Part shown: piece after piece, positions 34,664-48,550 of the stretch
Layout: each line of letters starts with the position of its first letter
How positions within the stretch are numbered: the stretch's first letter is position 1
Assembly (NCBI RefSeq): GCF_030867095.1
Contig: NC_081826.1
Coordinates: forward strand, 36,806,001 to 36,870,000
Direction of reading: 5' to 3'
Length of the DNA: 64,000 nucleotides
Origin: Alligator mississippiensis
Taxonomy: Eukaryota > Chordata > Crocodylia > Alligatoridae
Notes under the pieces: model-generated
Databases searched by the model: none
What the model was told of the DNA's origin: nothing
The model's input: only the letters and a program-made list of their open reading frames with translations
Made by a program: the position numbers and the translations under genes

Positions 34664-36700
34664 TTTAGTCTTTCCTCTGGGCAGACACATGGTGTTTAAA
34701 AAGTATTAGGTGATGGTAACCACAGCGCCAAGCAGTACATGGATGGCTCTCCACACTGACAACAAAGCGGCACATAACCCTTTTGGAACGCAACCCATTT
34801 TCCCAAATGCGGAGACAGCATCTTTGGTCCCATCCTCTGGAGTTGCGTACAGGGGCAGAGGCAACTCCTGGGGGGGGGGGGGGGCGGGTGTGCATGCGCG
34901 CACATGCATGCACACAATGTGGGAGTTGCTTGGGCAGCAGGGCTGAGGGGGCAGGGTACTACGGGTCCAAAGTGTGGGGTACTAGCAGGGTTAGGGGCAG
35001 GGGGATGCGGGTTGGGAGTGAGGGGCACTAGCAGGGCTGGGTGGCAGGGGGCTGTAGGTTGGAAGTGAGGCAGGGCTGGTAGGGCTGGGGGGGCAGGGGC
35101 TTAGGAGTGAGGGGCAGAGGCAGGGCATGGGCATATCACTACCCCCCCACAAACATATGCCCCCTCCCCCTCTCCTCCCTTGCTCCCCCATCCCCTCACA
35201 GGTGTCCTCTTTTTTGATACTGGAAATACGGTAACTAAATTGTTGGTGGAGTGGCGGGGGGGAGTGTGTATGTGGGCACCTCGCTCCCACCCTGGTGGGC
35301 AGAAGGCTGGGCAAGTACAATTCGTTGGTGGGTGCATGTCCAGTCTATAGCATTTACAAACCTTAAACGCTTGCAGATCCCTCTTCCCAAATTTTCCTGT
35401 AGTTATGTTAAAAAAAATTTTAATCCCAGTAAACCACACCTTAATCATTTTTGTTTTCTGAATTGTCTCTGATTTAAGATTTTTCTGGTACTGGGATGGC
35501 CAGACATGTTTGTAACACTGTAAAAATTATCTCACTGGTTTAACTGTGTGGTGATATCTTCCATAGACAAGTTTTTATTTAGTATATCCATTTTATATTT
35601 TTATTACATACAGTCCAGTCTTGAACCATAGCAAGCACAGAAACATATACATACACTTTATTTATTTTTTTAAATTGGTCTAAAATAAAATTGGACAAAA
35701 TCACTTTTTATATACGTAGTTGTTATGTTCCCCTGTGAATCACATTGTTATGGTTTAATTATTAACCCTTGATTAGTGGGGTCAGTGAAAGCTCTGTAAT
35801 AACAGAAACATTTTTGAGATGTTGCTATAAACAATTCCTTGAAAACATAGCACTATACAGCAAGTATCAATGCATTATCAGATGGGTGTCATTACAAGTG
35901 TATTATGTTGGTTATGATACACAATAAGATACTTTGATGTGATCCCTACTTCCCAGCTATCAGAGAGAAGTCCAGTATCCATATCTTTAAATAAACCCAG
36001 CAGTGGCAAACAGTACTATGGGAACAGTGCTTACAGAGGAATAACAGGCATGTTTAATCTGTATGAGAACCATGCACTTGTGAAATATAAGTATAGGACT
36101 GTGGGGGCACATATAGAAAATGACCTGCCAATTAAAGTCTGTTTTTATTAACATAATTAACCAAATACTGTGATAATGATGAAAACAAAGATTAAAATAG
36201 AAAACTAAAAGTACAGAAGCAGCAGCAGAGCAAATTATCTTGATCCCAACAACTTCAAAGTATCTCCAGATTGGTAATATTCAATGGGCACAGTGTCCCA
36301 AGGCAAACTGGAGTAGTACTGATACTCCTATCCCATTGATAAAGAAACCCTAGGCAGGCTACCATCAATTACAAGTCATTGTCTGTGAAAAAGAAATAAC
36401 AGAAAGAAAAAATAGTATCACAACAAAAATAGCAATGCTTTATGAGAGCAATAAAATGATTCAGTAAATTTATATTATCAGTAAATATATGAAGGTCATC
36501 TAGCAGTTATAAGAAGGTCATCTAGCATGAAGATGGCAGTTACAAGAAAGTTGTCTAGCACTTGGATGAGCCAGGAGTGCAATCTGGCAGCTGTAATCGT
36601 GACTGAGCAGCCCTCTTGAGGATCTGCTTTGCTCACTCCACATGGGGAGAAGGCTAGGAAAGGTGCCCTAAATATGCCCTGTCTAATACGATATTCTTTA
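34664..36700. other. Intergenic stretch without genes
   Basis: It contains a G-run (34870-34884), a G/C-rich low-complexity area to about 35340, then AT-rich sequence. I see no gene, RNA or clear transposon. Confidence 0.7.
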
Positions 36701-36734
36701 TTTCTTCCTGACTAGATAACAGCATCCAGTGGAA

Positions 36735-39700
36735 TTACCTTTACTCTGGTCAAAAATACCAGCAAAACACACCATAATTTTCAGGACCTGGAACATCAGG
36801 ATCCTCAAGGACAACCCTAAGAGTGAACACCCTGAGCACCCGGCTGCAATCATAGCCCAAGAATTCAGGCAACACAACATTGATGTAGCTGCACTGAACA
36901 AGACCCCACATCTCAAAGAACATGGAGGCAGCTACACATTCTTCTGGAAGGGTAAACAGGAAGGAGAACATTGACTTTACGGAATTGGTTTTGCTGTTAA
37001 GAATGAACTCATAAACCAACTTAATGAGTTCCCTATAGGAATTAATAAGCGTTAAGCACCTCATGACTTTCCATCTTAAACTGGTGGGGAGCCAGTATGC
37101 CACTGTCATCAGTGCATATGCCCCATCTCTTGACACTGCCCATGAAACCAAGGAGGAATTCTACATCAGCCTTGACCAAGTCATTTCTGATATTCTGGAG
37201 GAAGACAGGCTTATTTTTCTTGGTGATTTCAATGCCAGATTTGGAAGGGACTCTATATTCTGGAATGGAACCTTCGGCAAAGAAGGAGCAGGAAAGATCA
37301 ACTTCAATGGCATTCTCCTCTTGACCAAATGTATGGAACATGGACTCACCATCACCAACACGCTGCTCTAAAAGAAAAACAGGCACAAGATATCATGGCA
37401 ACACCCATGATCTAAGCATTGGCACCTGATTGACTATGTCATCATCTATGCCTGGGATCGCAAAAATGTCCGCATCCCCCAAGCTATGCTAGGAGCTGAT
37501 GATTGCTGGACTGATCACCAACTCATGCTGTCAGTTATGTCACTCAAACTGGCTCCCAAACGACGGCTGCAGCAGAAGCAATACTAACAGAAGCTCAATG
37601 TTAAAGGACTCAAGGACCCAAGCAAACAAGACCTCTTCCACCAGTGCCTCAGCGAAAAACTAGTGAATTCCAATCAACATCAATGGGAGAATGTCAGCAG
37701 CATGTGGGGTGCCCTCAATGCCACCACCATTAGTGGCTGTGAAGATGTACTTGGATTCTCTTCCAGGAAACACCAACACTGATTTGATGAGAACTACCAG
37801 GAGATCCAAGAGTTGATTAATCACAAGGACAAGGCCTTTTGTGCTTGGCAAAACAACACCAACACTAAGCAAAAGAAACTGAATCTCCAGCAACCCAAGG
37901 CAGAGGTCCAAAGGAGGACTGTAACAGGGAACCCTAGCCCTGTTAACAGGAGGCAGGGTGGCCTCTTTAAATCAGGGGCACACTCACCAGCCTATTAAAA
38001 ATATGCAGCCAAAGATGTCAGTCTTCAAGAAAGCAGACAAGTCTGACTGGAAACTACAAAAGGATCACTTTGCTGTCAACCACAGGAAAAATCATTGTAA
38101 GAACCCTCCTGAACCATCTCCTTCCACTTGCTGAAAAGCTCCTGCTGGAATCTCAATGTGAGTTTAGGGCATCAAGAGGCACAACTGACATGATCTTCAC
38201 AGCTTGCCAGCTTCAGGAGAAATGCTAGGAACAATATAAATCTCTCTACATGGCCTTCTTTGACCTCATGAAAGCTTTTGACTCTGTCAGCTGAGAAGTG
38301 TTGTGGAGGATCCTTCTGAAGGATGGATGGCCACCCAAAAGTGTCACATTATCTGCCTGCTCCATGATGGTATGCGAATGGTGGTTCTCAGTAATGGATC
38401 AGCCACAGATCCCTTTGAGGTTAAACTGGGAGTTAAGCAAGATTGTATCAATGCTCCAACACTTTTCTCAATGTTCCTTGCCACAATGCTACATTTGACC
38501 ACCAACAAGTTTCTAGCCAGAGGGGCACTAAACTACTGAATGGATGATAACCTGTTTAACTTCAGCTGACTCCAAACCAAAACCAACACCACCCTGACCT
38601 CAATCACTGAGCACCAGGATGCTGATGATGCTGTAGTCTGTGCTCACTTGGAAGCAGAACTTCAGGCAATCATTCTTCACTGAGGCATACAAGAAAATGG
38701 GATGGACACTTAACATTCAGAAGATTAAGGTCCTCCACCAACAAGCTCCTAATGAACAGTCTCCAGCTCTGGTAATCCAGAATCATGGTGAGACTCTGGA
38801 GAACACTGAGAATTTCTCATACTTCAGAAGCTATCTCTCACAAAAGGCTACCATCAATGAAGAAATCCAACATAGCCTCAAATGCAATGTTCCCTCTAAG
38901 CTGCGTGGTGTGCGTGGCCGCGCAGGCATGCTCATGCCACGCTGCCAGGCCTGCGTGTGCAGCCGTGCACGCCACACAGCTTAGAGGGAACGCTGCTCAA
39001 ATGTACAAGTACGGCCTTTGAATGCCTGAAGAAATGAGTGTTCAAAGATTGTGATATCAAATCTGAACTAAGTTAATGGTTTATCAAGCAGTTGTGATCC
39101 CCACCTTGCTGTATGTAGCTGAGACATGGACAACATACAGGAGACATCTAAGGTTGTTGGAGAGGTACCATCAATGCTACCTGTGGAAGATCCTCTGAAT
39201 CCAGCGGGAAGACAGAAACACCAACATTAGCATCCTCCTGCAAGCAAACACCACAAGTACTGAGGCGATGATCATCCAGCATCAACTTCATTGGACCGGC
39301 CATGTCATCAGGATGTCTGACTCCAGACTTCCAAAGAAAGTTTTATTCTCCCAGCTCAGCCAAGGTGTATGCTCAGGAGGAGAGCAGAGAAAATGCTTCA
39401 GGGATGTCCTCAAGTTCTACTTAAAAAAATGCAACATCAATGTCAGCTCGTGGGAGACTATCGCTCAGGATTATCCCAAATAGAGGAAGAGCCTGCTACA
39501 GAGATTTCAGTACTTTGAAACCTCATCATAACAACAGGTAATGGAAGAGTGGGAGTGGCAGAAATGTGTTGTGTACCAAATAAGGAATCCAGCTCCACCC
39601 ACCCCATATGGAAACACATGTCTGAGCTGCAGTAGCATCTGTCGATCCTGGATAGACCTCACATTAGCCACCTTCGGACACACAGATAAGACAATCATGG
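36735..39700 (+). mobile_element. Decayed LINE with endonuclease and RT (CFDP2-like type)
   Basis: Broken frames read, in order: an endonuclease start (RTWNIRILKD), VISAYAPSLD and LGDFNARFGRD (37237-37269), then RT pieces ESQCEFRASRGTTDMIF, FFDLMKAFDSVS (38257-38292) and ADD (38621-38629), and the C-terminal part HQLHWTGHVIRMSDSRLPKK (about 39283-39342). Many stops and frameshifts (for example TGA after 36973) interrupt it. The order is that of a one-ORF LINE often annotated as craniofacial-development-protein-2-like. The exact clade (RTE-like) is uncertain. It is interrupted by the 111-bp element at 38885-38995. Confidence 0.85.
38885..38995. mobile_element. 111-bp hAT miniature element inside the LINE
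   Basis: The left end CAATGTTCCCTCTAAGCTG and the reverse of the right end, CAGCGTTCCCTCTAAGCTG, match at 17 of 19 bases. CTCAAATG flanks it exactly on both sides (38877-38884 and 38996-39003). With so short an interior it is close to a plain hairpin. Confidence 0.92.
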
Positions 39701-40821
39701 AATGTAATCATCCATGACCACGAGATTACATATTTCCATTTATTTATAAAAAATACTGACACAGCCTAGCATGAGCAGTAACCCCAGCTGGCATTCCTGA
39801 AAGGTCTTTATGAAGATTGAACAGCCTGAAAGCAATACTAGGAACTGTTTTACTGTTTGAGAAATGTACACTACTGTTTGAAGGTTTATGAGTGGGGGTT
39901 TAACGTTATTGTCATTGGTTAAATGACTAACAGAAGACTCATTCTATTGCTCTCGCCCCTCTAACAAGTAGAATAGCTCAGGACTTAAACCTATACTTTT
40001 TTAAGCATGTGCAAGTTTCTGTTCACCAAACAACTTAAGCCTGAGCTGAGTACAGATGCCTATGTGCTTAAGTACTTTGCTGAATCAGGGCCTAGTATTT
40101 TACTCTGTAAATAGTCACATCAGAATCAAAAGAACTACTCTAAAGAAAGTTATTCAAAATAAGAATCACAGAACTAGGCTCTGAATCCTGATCCCTCCCC
40201 AGTGGAGTCAATGAATAGTCGTATTGATTTAGATATTAAAGATAAGTACACAGAAGTAATGGCAGGATTAAAGCTCCTTGAGAAGGTGCCCAGTGGTAGC
40301 AATGGATGTCCCTCATCTTTGTATGGAAATTCCAGTCCGAACTGATGCCACAAGTTAGATGACTCCATCTTCTACTTGTTTAATTATTTGAGGTTTCTAT
40401 TTTGTTTCCCCTCAGTGAATGGTGCTAGTAATTATTTTAGTTTTCTGTCTTAGTGTAATAATTTTTGATTCTCCTCAACATTTCTTAGGGAGATCTAGCT
40501 TGATTTGTGATTATTCCATCATTTTCATCAGCATATTTGTTTTGGTTACTGCTTTATTTTGTTACAGTTTCTTTGAAGATAATTTTTCTTCTTTCATTTT
40601 ATGGCACCAGGGAAGTATAAATTACACAAGAAGTCAAAGCTCCAGATGCTGCAAGAATAATTTATGAAACCTAAGTTAAAAGAGATGGGAGAGAGTCCTC
40701 GCTCTAAGGTTGTACTTCACACTCCCTCCCCAGATACGGGTGAAACACTAGCCCCACTGAGGTCAAGGGAAGAATGCCCATTGACTTCAATAAGATCAGA
40801 ATTTCATCCACAGTCTATTGG

Positions 40822-42032
40822 TAGGGACCTACCAAATTCATGATGGCAGTGGGGTGCACTAGTCTGTGGCTCCTTTAATCTTGCAGGTTTCCTTGTGTGC
40901 GGGCCAGGAGCGGTCCGAGGCCCTCGGGGGCGCACGCCGCGGGCTGTGGCCAGCAGCCCTGGCACACGGGTCAGGGAATGCAGGCCGGTGGACTAGAATT
41001 AGGCACGGACGCTTAGTGGTTGATTAAAGATTATTTTACTTACACCGAAGATGGTCGCGGTGCAGGCAGGAAAACTTGCTTGAGTTGCAGTTACAGACAG
41101 AAAAGAAGAGAAGCGGACAAGAGTTCCTTCCACGCGAACCTCTAGCCCAATCCGGTTGAAGGCTCTAAACACGCGAGCCCGTCATGTCAACCGAAGAAAA
41201 CAACTCAGAGAAAGAGCTCTGGATACACTCACACGAAGTTTGCTAGGCTCTGTGGAACTTGCGCGCAGGGAAGGGGTTCGTCAAGGGATCGTTCGGCGAT
41301 GGGAAGAGGTCAGAGGTTGATCAGACACCTATAGCCTTCTCAAGGTACACTCTGGGTCCATTAGGCTCCGCAGCGCTTGGAGATCTTCACAAGACGTGAA
41401 GTTCTCCTCCTCCTGATGGTTGTGGAGTCCTCCAACTTGGGCGGAAACCGCTCAAGCCTCTTATACGGCTAGCAAGCCAATCGCTAGCTGCCACGTGGGA
41501 ATAATTTAGAACTGGCCAATAGTGGGACACAAATTTGCATGCGGGTGGCAGGAATTTCTTTGCACCAGGGTTTTCTCTTTGCAACTGAGAAATGCACCCT
41601 GCAAAGAAAGCTCCGAGTGGCAGGAAATAATTTAGCAGTGCCGAAGCACACACAAACAAAATCACACCCTTGGGTTGTGACACCCTGTACCCCCACCTCT
41701 GCTGATTGGTGGAGGGGCCCCACTTGCAGCTCGCTCCTGATCAGCAGGAAGGCAAAAACTGTGGTTTTAAATATGGCCCCATTTTTGCCTCCTGTCGCTG
41801 ATTGGCTGAGTGGCCCTGGATGGCCCGCCTGTTTGCTGCTGACTGGCAGGGAGGAAAAAATTAAGCCATGTTTAAAATTGTGTGGTTTTAGCTTCCTTGC
41901 TGATCAGGAGGGAGCAGAAGAGTCCTCTGCTAATCAGCACCACAGACAGGGTCAAGGTGCACATGGGGGAATATGCAAAATTAAAGGATCCTCTGCACAC
42001 ACTATTTCTGCAGTGAATTTGGTAGGTCCCTA
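40822..42032. mobile_element. hAT-type element interrupted by a solo LTR
   Basis: It starts TAGGGACCTACCAAATTCA, and its right end is the reverse complement of those same 19 bases. Flanking octamers TCTATTGG (40814-40821) and TCTATTGC (42033-42040) match at 7 of 8. Removing the LTR at 40896-41682 and its duplication leaves roughly 420 bp of non-coding element. Confidence 0.9.
40896..41682 (-). mobile_element. Solo LTR, family A, second copy
   Basis: On the minus strand it starts TGTCACAACCC at 41682 and ends GCCCGCACA, like the copy at 31389-32181. The shared TATAAGAG box lies at 41458-41465. CCTTG (40891-40895) and CCCTG (41683-41687) flank it, a 5-bp duplication with one mismatch. It is nested in the hAT element at 40822-42032. 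Confidence 0.88.
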
Positions 42033-42168
42033 TCTATTGCGTTTGTTATTTTTAGAATCTAATGAGAAAAACATTATAATTATATTTAACTGCTTTCTGC
42101 CAGTTTGAGTGCTGTGTTGGAGAGTACGAGATGTTGTTCCAGGTACCTTCTGAGTAAGGGGGCTAGAG

Positions 42169-43115
42169 CAGCAGTGGGCAAACTGTGGCCAGATCTGGAC
42201 TACCAAGGGATTGTATTTGGCTTGCAGTGGGTCCCTGGGCCCCACCTGGCCCAGGTATGTGGGCCACCCCAAGCCATGGTGTATGCAACCAGTCCCACTG
42301 CCCCTGCGTGTGTTGTGGGGCTGGGGCAGTGTGGCTGCTGGACTCAGCTTCCTGGCAGCCCTGGTGGTGGTGGCTCATTTCAGCTGCTGTTGCCAGTGTT
42401 GCTGCCAGCACCAGACCCAGCCCCTCTGCTTGGGCACCCTGACCCATCTGTCCCACCCCCACTGCAGGGGATGCCGAATGGAGTGTGCAGGTGGGGTCTG
42501 CATGGTGACCAGCCCAGGACGCCCATGGACAGGACACGCCTGGCCATGCAGATGAGATGGTGCTGTGGGTGGGCAAGGAGTGGTGTCTGGGAGTGGGACA
42601 AGCAGGCAGGGTCAGGATCACAGGACAGTGACAACATGGGGCCGGGACCCGGGGCAGAGCTACAATCTGCTCCCACCGTGTACCTGGAACAAGCAGTGTT
42701 CCACAGGCAGGGACATGCAGGGAGCAGATCTCAGCCCTGCCCTGGGCCCCAGCCCTGGCTTGTGCTGTCACTGCTCCAAGATCCTAGCCCTGGCCCTGCC
42801 TGCCTGTCCTGCTCCTGGATCTGCAGCCCCATCCCATCTGCCCAGCAAAGCATTTCCTGCCTGTGGGATTCCTGGAGACCCTGCCCTCCTGCTCTGTCTG
42901 GGGCCTCTGGCAGTAGGTGCAGGGTGGATGGGTCCAGGCCGGATAGGATCAATTGCCCTCCCCCGCCCCCTGCACTCACCCGCCATGCCAGGTCAGCACC
43001 ACCCTCCTGCCATGCCATGTTTGGTCACCACTGCCCTTCTCCCCCTTCCCCAGCCCACAACATCTTACCGAATCTCTCTAAATGGAGATCAAGCCCAAAT
43101 AATTGCCCATCCCTG
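42169..43115. mobile_element. hAT-type element (GGGCAATTATT family), 947 bp
   Basis: It starts CAGCAGTGGGCAAACTGTGG and ends AATAATTGCCCATCCCTG, matching the ends of 54875-55535. Flanks GGCTAGAG and GGCCAGTG match at 6 of 8. The GC-rich interior gives a 347-codon frame that has no protein character and overlaps others on the opposite strand. Confidence 0.75.
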
Positions 43116-46100
43116 GGCCAGTGCCTGGATCTCTTGCTTCCTGGATGAGCGCTCCCCTCCCCCCCCCATTTAAAGCCTGCTAGTCATGGGTTTTTGTCAG
43201 ACTACAATTTCACAAATTACCTGGCGCATACCTGAGTGAGCATATGCACGTGGTCCATGTACCTGCACAGCCCTGCTGAGTATGTGTTTTTTTGGGTGCC
43301 CAGAGGTCAATTGCAAACTTGTCTGCAAGTGCCAAAAGTGGTATTTATGAGGCAGAGTAACAGCTATTTAGGCACATAAAGTACATTCTTATTCCGCCCT
43401 AAAGGCCTAATTTTAAAGCTGTGGAGCTCTCCAGTTAGGATTATTCATTCTTCTCACTTCTGAAAATCTGGCTGTAAGTACTTGCCTTGCCTAAGAGTAT
43501 AACTGTACAGTGAACTAGTGACAAAGGTGAGACCAGAACCCAGGAGGCCTGGCTACCAGTATGCTACTATATCCACCCACTAGTTATACCTACCCTACCT
43601 ATCAGGCTATCAGTCAGGAACTAAATTCCAGATAACAACAGCATATAATTGTTTAACCTTTTGCCATAATATGATAGTTAATAATATAATAGTTAACATT
43701 TCCTTTTCTGAATGCTAATTATTCTACATACTTTTAAATGACTATGGCTGGCTCCATTATGGTATTAGGGTTAACGTATAAGTATGGCAGTGCGTACAAG
43801 TGTTGTCATATACTAGATACTTTAAAATTGTGTTTACTTCTTTGTATACTTTCATATCTTTTGCTGCTGTGTTTTAGGATACTGTGATCAGTTCCTATGT
43901 CTAGAACATCACAACTACGTGATACGCTCTTAGGATTTCTGGTGACATCACAATAGCTGGTCTGAGTCTGACAATAACATTTAATGCAGAGCCAGTCAGT
44001 GCACACTGTAAGGATGATAGGAGGAAGAGGATGAGCTATTCTCTTGATGAATCAATTGCTGTCCCAATGATTTCCTAAGCAAAGGAACTTTTTCCTGTTA
44101 TCTGAATGAAAAATTGCAGGCTCTGGTCCAATGGCTATCTTACATTGACCAATAAAACCCAACATTATGACCTAACGTCACCGAGGTCTACTCCTCTCTC
44201 CCAGAACTATTTGCCACATCTCTAATTGAACACGTGGATCTTGGACTGGCCTCCTCAGCCATCTACAGACTCACTGATGACTTTCCTATTTACTGGAAGA
44301 CTGCCATCCTCATATCAAGGGACTGACATCACCTCTGATGAACTGGTTCTCTTCAAAGAAGAAAGCCCAATGCATCATCCTAAGAGATGATATCATGAAC
44401 ATTGGAAAATTTCTGGAACACAGCTTGAAGCACAGAATCTCCTGGACCTTCTAGATCCAGTTTTGTACTGTCCCAACTCAGAGCTGTGCATAATTATCAT
44501 AGCATCTGGAAAACCATGAATAGTCTCGTAGGTGTAACGTGGGGTTTGCTTACTTCTTTTTTTTTTTTAAATCATTAAAGTATTTTCTTTTATTGTGCTC
44601 AAGTAAATCAGAAGAGGATGTAAACTATGTACACAAGAAAGTTCCCTCTTTGATGGTGAGGGATAACTGAGTAGGCCTAAGGGAAAGAGGTGCCTCTGCC
44701 ATTTCATTTTTTAAACTCTAATATTCACTTTTCATATGGAGTTTCACCTGCGGTATTGTCCACTCCTAAGCATTAAATAATAATGACTTGGCTCCCCCAA
44801 ATCTTGATATTCAACATTAAAATGTTGAGGCATTTTTAAAAAACATAAGCGTTCTTTTTATTTGCTTATTTTCTTTCATTTAGCCGTTAGGGTTTATAGT
44901 TGCAACATTTTCCCCCACAAACATGAAAACTAGAGACTTTGAATGACAGTGGGTATTTTAAAACCATCTCTTCACAACATGAGCTAGGGCTTTAAGAAAA
45001 ACATCAGATATTGCAGGACCAAAAATAAATTTGCAAGAGATGGTAGCATTGCAACTGGCCTACTATGTACACAGATAGGAAGGTATTTGTATACCTAACA
45101 CTATTGAAATATCTTTTAAATAGCAATATATATATGTAAATTGATTTTTCTTAGTGGCATTTGATTTTAAAGATTCTCTGATAGATTGGAAACTTTTTAA
45201 AAGGCTTATATTAAACACATTTTTATTCAGGTCATTGGAAAGACTCCAGTTGATTTCAGTGGCAGTGGGGTCAAGTCATTAGGGCTATACTTAAAGAAGT
45301 GAGATCAACTAGTAAAGTGTTCTGTAATATATAATGCTTACATTAGGAGGAAAAGTCTGTTTTTATGATGTAATAGCTAACACACTGTGAGACGATATTC
45401 TGGTAGTGGACATGGCAAGTTACAGATTCACCTTGCATTCACTCCAATCATCATTCTATGCTAAGACAAAATACCCACTTACCCTGTCTACATTAAGAAT
45501 TTACTATGTGGCAGCAATCATATGTTAGAATCTCACGTACTTCTACAAGAAGGAAAATACATATGTGAGTTTCATCCTGGTATTAAAAGGATAACACTAT
45601 TGCTAAACTAATAAACATTACAAAGACAGTTTAACTTTACTGTGTGTTGTACATGCCTATATGAGAAATTGCCATGCTGGATTAGACCTATTATCTGTCC
45701 TTTTTTCCTCTGACTGGCCAACATTATGTGTTTCAGAAGAGGGGCAAAGAAACATCCTAATCCCTGTTACTTAGAAATTGTCTTAAATTCTAAAGTGTAA
45801 GTTTTAAATTCTCTTTCAATATTGTTTTATTGCATTGACCAAGACAGCTCTAGATACCCTAATTAAATACTCTGTCCCTTTTTGAATCATTCAGTTTTTG
45901 ATCTAAGTATATCCTGTAGCAGTGAGTTCCATAGCAGAATTATGCACAGCATAAGAAAACTTGTCTTTGTCTATTATGAAATTGCCATCTTTTAATTTCA
46001 TTGCAAGTGCCTTTGTTCTTGTGTTATGACAAAGGGAGAACAGAAGTTCGCAGTATACTTTCTATACTGTCACTATTTTATATATTTTTGTGTGTCCAGA

Positions 46101-48550
46101 GTCCATAAAGAAGCTAAAATAAACCAAGCATAGGAAGTTAGTGGCTCTAGAGGGAGAGAAGAGATACAGGTAAGGGTGACCCAGCTTAAAGAGGGGCTGA
46201 AGATAAGCTCTAGTTGATAGGATGCAATACTCTCTATAATTGTGTTTCTGTGGCATTCTGCTGTATCTTTCTGAACATAGTAGAGTTTGAACATGGGCAA
46301 CTTTAGAAGGCTATAAAGATAAATGGTTATAGTTCTCAGGTGGAGTTGCTTGAAGAGCTGGCAGTTACAAGATAAGCACGTAAACTGTTGAAATTATCTG
46401 TTCTGGAACAGAGTGTCTATATGGGAACCTACTCTGGAATAGGTTATTGCAAAATAGTTCATTTAGCAACAGATATTCTACTAGCTTCCTGTTGTAGATA
46501 AACTCACACACAGAGTAAAGTGTTTGCTGTGTGTTTGGTATTAGTTTCTGAATGACGGGCAAAGCATATTCTTACAGCAGTACTTCCACAATGATGGCAT
46601 TATGACAAGGTCGATTCAATTAGAGATGTAGTAGATAAGGCTGCATTTTGCCAAAACACTGAACTCAAACTACATGTGAATTAAGTTTGCTGCTCCTTTT
46701 GCTGTTTCATCTATCTTTGCTTAAAGCTATGGTAAGAACTATGTGCATATTGTAAATAAAATAGGACAGAGATCTGAGATATTTTCTTTCTTATCTAAGC
46801 ATTACTCCACTTCAAATTCCAAAAGCTGAAATAGTCTGAACAGCTATATCTGTAGTCTTACTTGAAACGACAGTCATTCAATCATTAATCATTTAGAACT
46901 AAAAACATGTCTGGGGGAATGGGAGGGAGGAGAGAAAACCCCTGAAAATGACACTATTTCAGTCTTGTTGTAGCAAGCGGTTAGAGAAAATGAATGCTGA
47001 AATAACAGCCGTGGATTTAGGTGCCTTTTCAACAGGGGCCAGCAGGGTTTCAAATGACTTGAGCAGACAGACTAAAGTTTCAAGCAGCACATGCCTAGAA
47101 GGACATTCCATTCTACCCAGATAATTCCCAAAATATGATCTGAAGCCAACAGCTGATCAGAGGGAGTCTCACAACGTGCACTGTGCTTTACTCAGTGGGC
47201 TGAATTAATTGTAAACACAGAAATTCACAAACAATAAAAGACTGTTAGGTGACTAGATTGCTTTGCAGGCACATAATGAAAAAAAAGCCAAGGAAGTTTC
47301 AGACTTCTTGGCAGCTCACTATATATATATTTGCTTGTGTCCCATGCTCCTGTGTACTTTGCACAGACTTAGTGTTATGTAGTGATCTATTCAAGAACCT
47401 TGGAGCATGATTGTACAATAAAAAGCAGCTCCTTGGAATTCCATGTCTGTTTGTCAATGATTTCCATATTCTGTAAGGACTATTAGTGTTCATCCATCTC
47501 TCATTAGACATGTCACTCTTTACATGTGATGTCATCATTAAAAGCAGGTGAAGCTACATATGAACTGTAGGTGGGGCCAAAGTATTGATTAGTAAATAAT
47601 GAATAATTTTGATACTATGAATGTCCGAAACAATTATGCTAATTTTGTAGGGTTTTTTTATATGCTTGGTGTGTTATTAAATTAATTAATCCTTTTATGG
47701 ATTTCTCACATCCTTGAAGCTATCTAATTAGGCATTCAGTCTTGCCTAGGGCATGACTTGGCCCACAGGCGACCAGATTCAAGTTGACAGAGGCCAGGTC
47801 TCAAACTCCCACTTCTATCAGAACTGTCCAATCAGGGTTGAGAACAGTGTTTAGACATGACTAGGCTGCAACCTTACCCCCTAGCCAACCAGCTTAGAGA
47901 AACCAGCAGCTTAGAGAAACCTGCTGGGAGGGCAACCCAGGCTTGTGGTTACCAGTGCACTTCTACTGGATGATTGGCTGTGCTACCCTGCCAGCCACAA
48001 AAGTATGAAAGGTCCCCTCCAGCTGAGAAATCCATGTTATGAAAATGGAGAAAAACAAGGCAAGAGGCCATGGACAACTATTGTGAACAGGCAAAGGGGG
48101 TGGAACCCCAAGGATTGCTTACAGAGCCCTTACTGGACAGCAATGTGTCAACTGCTGGGTACCACTGAGGTGACTAAACTGGAATTTGGGGGGAATTTTG
48201 TTTTTCTGGAACTGTGACAGATATGCTAATCACAACCTCTTCACAGGTGGGTAGTGCCCTTTAGAGTGCTTCTGAAATGCACATATCACTAGTTCCATGA
48301 TAGTAACCAAATGGTGCTTTAACTAGTTTAGTTCAAACTGGCAAGAGCCAAGACATGAAATAAGAAGAGACTGAAGATTACACAGCTTTGACCATCTAGG
48401 TTACAGTCTCTATGTTATAAACAGGAATCCTGGTTTTCTCTGTTTAAAAATCTAAAATTCTTTGATTTAAAAAAAAATCAAAAATTATCTGATTAAAACC
48501 CCCAAATCCATGTTTTTCCACAATTAAAACAAAATGCCACTATATGTATA
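43116..48550. other. Intergenic stretch without genes
   Basis: Mostly AT-rich. One old interspersed repeat is recognisable at about 45660-46060. No coding exon, RNA gene or intact transposon is seen. Confidence 0.7.
45660..46060. repeat. Old interspersed repeat of sauropsid type
   Basis: Landmarks such as GCCATGCTGGATTAGACC, GTAGCAGTGAGTTCCATAG and CTTGTTCTTGTGTTATGA-like text are familiar from a dispersed repeat common in turtle and crocodilian genomes, from memory. It is heavily diverged. Confidence 0.45.

Noticed and set aside
42105..43148. 347-codon plus-strand frame
   Set aside because: It spans the ends of a hAT-type element and has long competing frames on both strands; this is a composition effect.
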